Part shown: one piece after another, positions 59,410-64,000 of the stretch
How positions within the stretch are numbered: position 1 is the first letter of the stretch
Layout of the letters: every line of letters begins with the position of its first letter
Source: Dasypus novemcinctus
Lineage: Eukaryota; Chordata; Mammalia; Cingulata; Dasypodidae
Assembly (NCBI RefSeq): GCF_030445035.2
Contig: NC_080702.1
Coordinates: 28,040,053-28,104,052, forward strand
Direction of reading: 5' to 3'
DNA length: 64,000 nt
Position numbers and translations under genes: made by a program
Notes under the pieces: model-generated
What the model saw: only the letters and a program-made list of their open reading frames with translations
The model's database searches: none
What the model was told of the DNA's origin: nothing

Positions 59410-59860
59410 CTTGTGGTGGCTTGGAAAAATGTACCCCAGAAAAAACACGTACTTTAACTTAATCCATTAAATAAGACCTTTTGATGAGATTTGTTCAGCT
59501 AAAATGTGGCACAGATGAACAGGATGTGTTTTAATCCAGTTACTAAAGGCTTTACAGGGAAGGTCACTAAGAGAGAGATCCCAGGGAGCTGCTAGAAGCT
59601 GGAAGTGAACAGGACCAGGAAAGAAAGGAGAAGCCAGGAGAGGCCACCATGTGCATTGCCATGTGACAGAATGGCCAAGGACAAAGCATCACCAGCAGCC
59701 AGCCCCAGAAACCCACAGTGTTCTGGGATTGCCTTGATAAGGTCTTGATGTTGGACTTCTAGCCTCACAATGTGAGCCAATAAATTCCCATTTGTGTAAG
59801 CTCAATTGCATGCATTTGCTTTGGCAGCCAGGAAACTAAAACACCCCTTGACCTGCTATC
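59410..59860 (+). repeat. Unclassified interspersed repeat, copy 2
   Basis: It begins TTGTGGTGGCTTGGAAAAAT and ends TTTGGCAGCCAGGAAACTAA. It shares ordered blocks with 57400-58385, including CACCATGTGC...CATGTGACAGAATGGC and GAGCCAATAAATTCCCATT. Confidence 0.6.
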
Positions 59861-59947
59861 TCATATCACCATGTATGCAATCCTACAGTGTTGTGCTTGG
59901 TATTCTTTTGCATTGGTGACTTTCTACACCTTTAAAAATAAATTTAA

Positions 59948-60225
59948 GGGAAGTAGATGTGGCTCATGTGATAGAGCTTCTGCCTACTACATGGGAGGAC
60001 CAGGGTTTGATCTCTGGGTCCTTCTGGTGAAAAAGAAGAAGAGAAAGCATGCCATGCAGCAAGCTGTGCCCGCATGAGCTCCCACCTGGTGAGCCAGTGC
60101 CCGTGCAAGTGAGTCACGCAGCAAGATGATGATGCATCAAAAGAGAGACAAGAGACGGGGACCCACCAACCACTGTGAACATGCTGCTGTGTGCGAGCAT
60201 GCAGGTCATGGTCTGTAGCCTGCAC
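59948..60225 (+). mobile_element. Older DAS-like SINE
   Basis: The tRNA-like head GGGAAGTAGATGTGGCTCAT has a B-box-like GGTTTGATC. A body with GCAAGATGATGATGCATC follows. It abuts the GCSH pseudogene. Confidence 0.7.
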
Positions 60226-60254
60226 ATGGCCTCTGTGCCTGCCACAGCCTTCAT

Positions 60255-60801
60255 GTCATGGCTCTGGGGGCTGGTGGGTGCTGTCTAGATGCTGCCCAGC
60301 AGCGCTTTGCTGCTCTTGGTGTGAAAATACACAGAAAAATATGAATGGATAACAACAGAAAATGGTAGTGGGGAAGTGGGAATCAGCAATTTTGCACAGG
60401 AGGCATTGGGAGATGTTGTTTACTGTAGACTTCCTGAGGTTGGGGCAAAGTTGAACAAGATGAATTTGGTGCTTTGGAAAGTGTGAAAGCTGCTAGTGAA
60501 CTTTATTCTTCTCTGTCAGGAGAAGTAAAAGAAATTAATGAAGCTCTTGCAGAAAATCCAGGACTTGTCAACAAATCTTGTTATGAAGATTAATCAAGAT
60601 GACTAATCAAGATGACACTGAGTAATCCTTCAGAACTTGATGGGCTAATGAGTGAAGAAGCATATGAGAAATACATAAAGTCTATTGAGTAAAAGTGGAA
60701 TGCCTAAGTAAACTAGTCTGAAACAATATTTTAAATTACTGGTGGATAGAGATTTATAAAAGGAACTTTTTAGCAATATCAATATTAAAACAAAATACTT
60801 G
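60255..60801 (+). pseudogene. GCSH: Processed pseudogene of GCSH (glycine cleavage system H protein)
   Basis: Intronless coding sequence for most of the mature protein, from about [13 protein letters not shown] through [48 protein letters not shown] and MSEEAYEKYIKSIE. The lipoyl-Lys region (ESVKAASE) is recognisable. Lesions are a CGA-to-TGA-type stop near 60320, a frameshift near 60465, and a deletion with a 13-nt duplication near 60590. The parent is a mitochondrial lipoate carrier. The 3' UTR continues beyond a LINE-1 insertion to a poly(A) run near 61411. Confidence 0.88.
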
Positions 60802-61312
60802 TTACATCACTAGCTGATGCTTGGTATTAATCCCTTGGTGCCAGGGAGGTTCATCCCCGGGAGTCATGTCCCATGCCAGGAGGAAGGTTTGCTGAGTTTG
60901 GCTTAGAGCGTGGCCACATTTGAGCAACATGAAGGCTCTCAGGAGGTAACTCTTAGGCACCCTGTAGCTCTAGGCCTAGTTGAAATTTCAGGCACACAGG
61001 CAGATAAGGATAGTCATCAGTATCAAGGGCTCATTGTTGGACCACCCTTCTTTGTTGGTCTTTGCCATTGTACTTGAGGGATTGTTGCTGTTCCATTGGG
61101 GAATGTGATAGAGCTTCCCTGGGTAGGAACTCAGCACTCCCTCAGTTGTCGTTTTTAACTGTAACTAGAATGAAAAGAAAAATGTATTCACCAAATGCAA
61201 TGAATGTGCCATGATGACAAAAGAGGTTGATGTGCAAGAGTGGGGTTGGGGGGTATATGGGGACCTCTTATATTTTTTGAATGTAACATATAAAAAAATA
61301 GAGAGGAAAAAT
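60801..61312. mobile_element. LINE-1 insertion with 5' inversion (twin priming)
   Basis: 60801 to about 61165 is reverse-oriented LINE-1 3' UTR (CCCCGGGAGTCATGTCCCATGC is the reverse of the block near 28455). About 61172-61312 is the forward 3' UTR end with an A-rich tail. Both lie between AAAATACTT copies at 60792-60800 and 61313-61321. Confidence 0.88.
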
Positions 61313-61313
61313 A

Positions 61314-61411
61314 AAATACTTATTCGAGCTATGCCATTGAAAGAAGATATCCCATAACTTTTTTTTTCACCCCTATAACATTCTAATAGCAAGTAAAAAA
61401 AAAAAAAAAGA
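61314..61411 (+). pseudogene. GCSH: End of the GCSH pseudogene 3' UTR with poly(A)
   Basis: Sequence after the LINE-1 continues to a 15-nt A run at about 61397-61411. This is read as the poly(A) tail of the retrocopy, interrupted by the LINE-1. The assignment rests on position and on the TSD across the LINE-1. Confidence 0.6.
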
Positions 61412-61460
61412 AAAAGAAAAGAAAGAGAAACAAGGGGAGAGTAAAGGTGAAGTGTGACAG

Positions 61461-61625
61461 AAACCAGGAACTGAGGTGGCGCAATTACAGGGAACCTCTC
61501 TACACATCAGAGGGCCCAGGATTGAATCCTAGAGGAGAGAAAAGTGAGAAGACAACACAGACAGCAAAAAGGGTGGGAGGAGGAGAAAGGGAGGGATAAA
61601 TAAATAAATAAATCTTTAAAAAAAA
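61461..61625 (+). mobile_element. Short older SINE
   Basis: tRNA-like head with CCCAGGATTGAATCCTAGAG and a tail of AAATAAATAAATAAATCTTT. The long central segment is missing. Confidence 0.6.
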
Positions 61626-61689
61626 TTTAAAGGATCACTCAAATTTCCAAACCGATGGAAGTGTTATATAAATGGTCCCACAGAGGAAG

Positions 61690-62120
61690 AGCCACACAGG
61701 AATAAGGAGGCTGCCATTTTGATTCTGCCACGTGAGTGAAAGGAGAACCTAGAGAGAGAGGACTCCATGCTGGTCTACAGGCTACAGCTTCCGGAAGGCA
61801 GAGAATCCCTGAGAGACAGAGAGGTCTTCAAGTCTGGAATCAACAGGGAACAGAGGCGCAGAAAGAGGCCCCCAAAGGGCTGGACCATGGAGCAGCTCAA
61901 TGCTGAAGAGACAAGCCCTGCCATATGCCTGATCACCATGTGGCAGGATACCGGGATCACCCGTAGCTGACTTTAGTAAGAAAGCATCTCTAACCATGCT
62001 TTGACTTGGAAGTTTCGTGACCCTGGAATTGTAGGATTTTTCCCATAATAAAATTCCCATTATAAAAGCCAACCCATTTCTGGTACTTTGCATCAGCAGC
62101 TCTGTGGCAAACCAAGACAG
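61690..62120 (+). repeat. Unclassified interspersed repeat, copy 3 (partial)
   Basis: It shares the GCTTTGACTTGGAAGTTTCG...TAAAATTCCCATTATAAAAG layout with the ends of copies at 58385 and 59860. It is the most diverged of the three. Confidence 0.45.
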
Positions 62121-62743
62121 GTAGTAATAAGCAAAGAGCATTTTAATCCTATTTATTAATAGGATACAGTCACTATCCAATGTAGGTGAGCATTGTAGAT
62201 TTGACCTGAAGCTAAAGTCTCCAGGCGGTTTATCTATATCAGTTTCTTCCCACCAGGAAGCATGGAAAACGTCTATTATTATCTCTGAAGATTATGATTT
62301 TATTGCCCCTTTTCTCTTTTCAGCTTGAGGATCATCTTCTCCGACAGTGTGCGTGAAGCTCTAGGAACTGTGGAATGATTTAATAACAACCATATTCTCA
62401 AGATGATTCCTGCAAGAATTCAATGTATACTCTCTTCATATTCATATATCGTGTGTGCTAATTTCATACTTACTTTTGGTGACTTATGTTTTAGGTCCTT
62501 ACATGTAAAGTTTATTTGAATTTTGCATGAAAATTCTAATTTGTTTTTGTATTTCAGGATTTCTTTGAAGGATGGTGATAGATTACCTCTGTCAAATTTT
62601 AATTATTACATTGGGCATTGGCTTTTAGCCAAAATAAAAAACTCCTAATTGTTTATGGGATGTGAGACGGTGCTCTCGGGGTCTGGGCATGTGTGAGGCC
62701 CCCCGATGCCCCCGAGGGCTCACCCCCCACTCCTTCCCCACAG
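62120..62743. other. Rest of intron 7, with an abrupt rise in GC near 62650
   Basis: No exon is recognised at 62120-62640. The AT-rich sequence ends with AAAATAAAAAACTCC, and from about 62650 the DNA becomes very GC-rich and stays so to the window end. Confidence 0.5.
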
Positions 62744-63394
62744 CAGGCCAAGGGCAGCCGCGTCCACGTGCTCTACTCCACCCCCGCCTGTTACCTCTGG
62801 CAGCTGCACAAGGCCAACCTCGCCTGGTACCTGGGGGCGCCGGGAGGCTGGGGGGTGGGGGGGTCCCCGGGTTGTGGCCGGCCCTCAACGCCCCCGCCCC
62901 CAGGTCGGTGAAGAAGGACGACTTCTTCCCCTACGCCGACGAGGCCCACGCGTTCTGGACCGGCTACTTCTCCAGCCGGCCGGCCCTCAAACGCTACGAG
63001 CGCCGCAGCTACAACTTCCTGCAGGTGGGGGGGCGCCCGGCTGTGGGGGCGGCCCCGGGGGTCCCGCGCAGGCCCGGCCGCCCCAACACGCCCCCTGCCC
63101 AGGTGTGCAGCCAGCTGGAGGCGCTGGCGGGCCCGGCGGCCAACGAGGGACCCTACGGCAGCGGAGACAGCGCGCCCCTCGGTAGGCGACCCCAGGCGGG
63201 CCCCCGGCCCCCTCCGCCGACGCGGGCCCCGGGGGTCGGGCGGGGTGTCCCGCGGAGACCCCGGAGGCTGCCGGTCGCCCGCAGGGGAGGCCATGGCCGT
63301 GCTGCAGCACCACGACGCCGTCAGCGGCACCTCCAGGCAGCAGGTGGCGGACGACTACGCGCGCCAGCTCGCCGCGGGCTGGGGGCCCTGCGAG
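62744..63394 (+). CDS. MAN2B1-like: Exons 8-11 of the MAN2B1-like locus (intact part)
   Basis: Four exons separated by introns of only 77-103 nt encode the end of the GH38 catalytic domain. Recognisable blocks are [50 protein letters not shown] and [13 protein letters not shown]. All phases agree and there is no lesion. The amino acids are closer to ordinary MAN2B1 than those of exons 1-7. The DNA is about three-quarters G+C. Confidence 0.88.
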
Positions 63395-63965
63395 GTGCGG
63401 GGCGGGGCCTGCGGGGTGCGGGGGCGGGGCCTGCGAGGGGCGGGGCGGGGCCTGCGAGGGGCGGGGGCGGGGCCTGCGAGGTGCGGGGCGGGGCCTGCGG
63501 GGTGCGGGGCGGGGCCTGCGAGGTGTGTGGGGCGGGTCCTGCGAGGTGCGCGGGGCGGGGCTTGGGCGGTGCGCGGGGGCGGGGCTCGGGGCGGGTCCTG
63601 CGAGGTGCGCTAGGCGGACCCTGGGGCGGGGCCTGCGATGTGCACGAGGCGGGGGCTGGGACGGGGCCTACGATGTGCGCGGGGCGGGGCCTGGGCGGGG
63701 CCTGGGAGGTGTGTGGGGCGGGGCCTGGGCGGGGCCTGGGAGGTGTGTGGGGCGGGGCCTGCTACGCGGGGACGGGGCCTCCGAGGGGCGGGGGCGGGGC
63801 GCGCAGCGGGGCGTACGAGTGCAGGGGCGGGGCCTGGGTGGTTCGTGGGGCGGGCCTGGGGCGTGGCCTGGGAAGAGCGCATGACGGGGCCCTGGGGGCG
63901 GGGCCTGAACGTGTGCGGGGCGGGGCCTGGGGCGGGTCTTCGAGGGGCGCGTCTTTCGGGGGCCG
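63395..63965 (+). repeat. G-rich degenerate minisatellite at the start of intron 11
   Basis: Repeated units around GGCGGGGCCTGCGAGGTGCG, with length variation of roughly 18-35 nt, fill the rest of the window. Dense GGGG runs could form G-quadruplexes. Confidence 0.85.
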
Positions 63966-64000
63966 CGGCCTGTGAGGGGTGCGCGCGGGGCTAGGGCAGC

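Larger units (their letters stand above)
52980..63394 (+). pseudogene. MAN2B1-like: Lysosomal alpha-mannosidase-like gene (GH38), exons 1-11, with two stops and a changed nucleophile
   Basis: Exons, with GT-AG junctions and matching phases: 52980-53147, 53538-53640, 53823-53996, 54350-54543, 55027-55159, 55256-55401, 55928-56044, 62744-62826, 62904-63024, 63103-63181 and 63285-63394. Exon 1 encodes a signal peptide (core LPFLLLLWLL, then ALAGGY). Exon 2 has the zinc motif HSHNDVGW. Exon 11 has [10 protein letters not shown] with the zinc His. MAN2B1 cleaves alpha-mannose from glycans in lysosomes. Lesions: TGA at 53876-53878, TAG at 55297-55299, and the nucleophile Asp of WHIDPFG is Asn (54499-54501). 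It is a pseudogenised paralogue, or a decayed orthologue. Later exons lie outside the window. Confidence 0.88.

Noticed and set aside
62662..63975. A 437-codon open frame across the GC-rich end of the window
   Set aside because: It reads through introns and the minisatellite. The real signal is exons 8-11 with GT-AG junctions, partly in other frames.

Overview
The window is mammalian nuclear DNA and is almost certainly from an armadillo (Dasypus or a close xenarthran). The main reason is about a dozen copies of a roughly 370-420 bp tRNA-derived SINE with an internal A/B-box promoter and an (AAAT)n tail. These match the DAS-SINE family as I know it. They sit among LINE-1 copies of matching lineages and several endogenous retroviruses. 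No bacterial, plasmid or organellar genes are present.

Layout. (1) 1-6464: a young, internally deleted betaretrovirus-like provirus. It has a partial 5' LTR (cut by the window edge), a lysine-type primer binding site, a gag fragment, an RNase H/integrase fragment, a long open env and a complete 3' LTR. (2) 6465-13000: old repeats, a decayed LINE-1 and an older LTR related to the first provirus. (3) 13050-14720: a strong CpG island holding a minus-strand first-exon candidate whose ATG lies directly against a splice donor. (4) 15600-40500: stacked LINE-1 copies, one apparently near full length (about 18540-27765), with nested SINEs and LINE-1 tails, several flanked by clear target-site duplications (TSDs). 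(5) 40522-43076: an odd minus-strand betaretrovirus-like element with one LTR, a PBS and env remnants. It is bounded by a perfect 13-bp terminal inverted repeat and a 6-bp TSD. (6) 46230-51270: a minus-strand ERV-L-like pol (protease, RT, RNase H, integrase, then dUTPase), broken by later insertions. (7) 52740 to the window end: a plus-strand gene of the lysosomal alpha-mannosidase (MAN2B1, GH38) family. Its promoter and exons 1-11 are recognisable, and the rest lies beyond the window. Its large intron 7 carries a GCSH processed pseudogene split by a twin-primed LINE-1.

The only host protein-coding locus that can be followed exon by exon is the MAN2B1-like gene. Its 11 exons have correct phases and GT-AG junctions. 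Exons 3 and 6 each carry an in-frame stop, and the catalytic nucleophile Asp in exon 4 is Asn. Exons 8-11 are free of lesions and extremely GC-rich. I therefore call it a MAN2B1 paralogue or pseudogene, possibly mosaic. I found no undescribed functional system. The items most worth a second look are the inverted-repeat-ended single-LTR element, the mosaic mannosidase locus, and the young deleted provirus whose env is open but has no start codon or signal peptide of its own.
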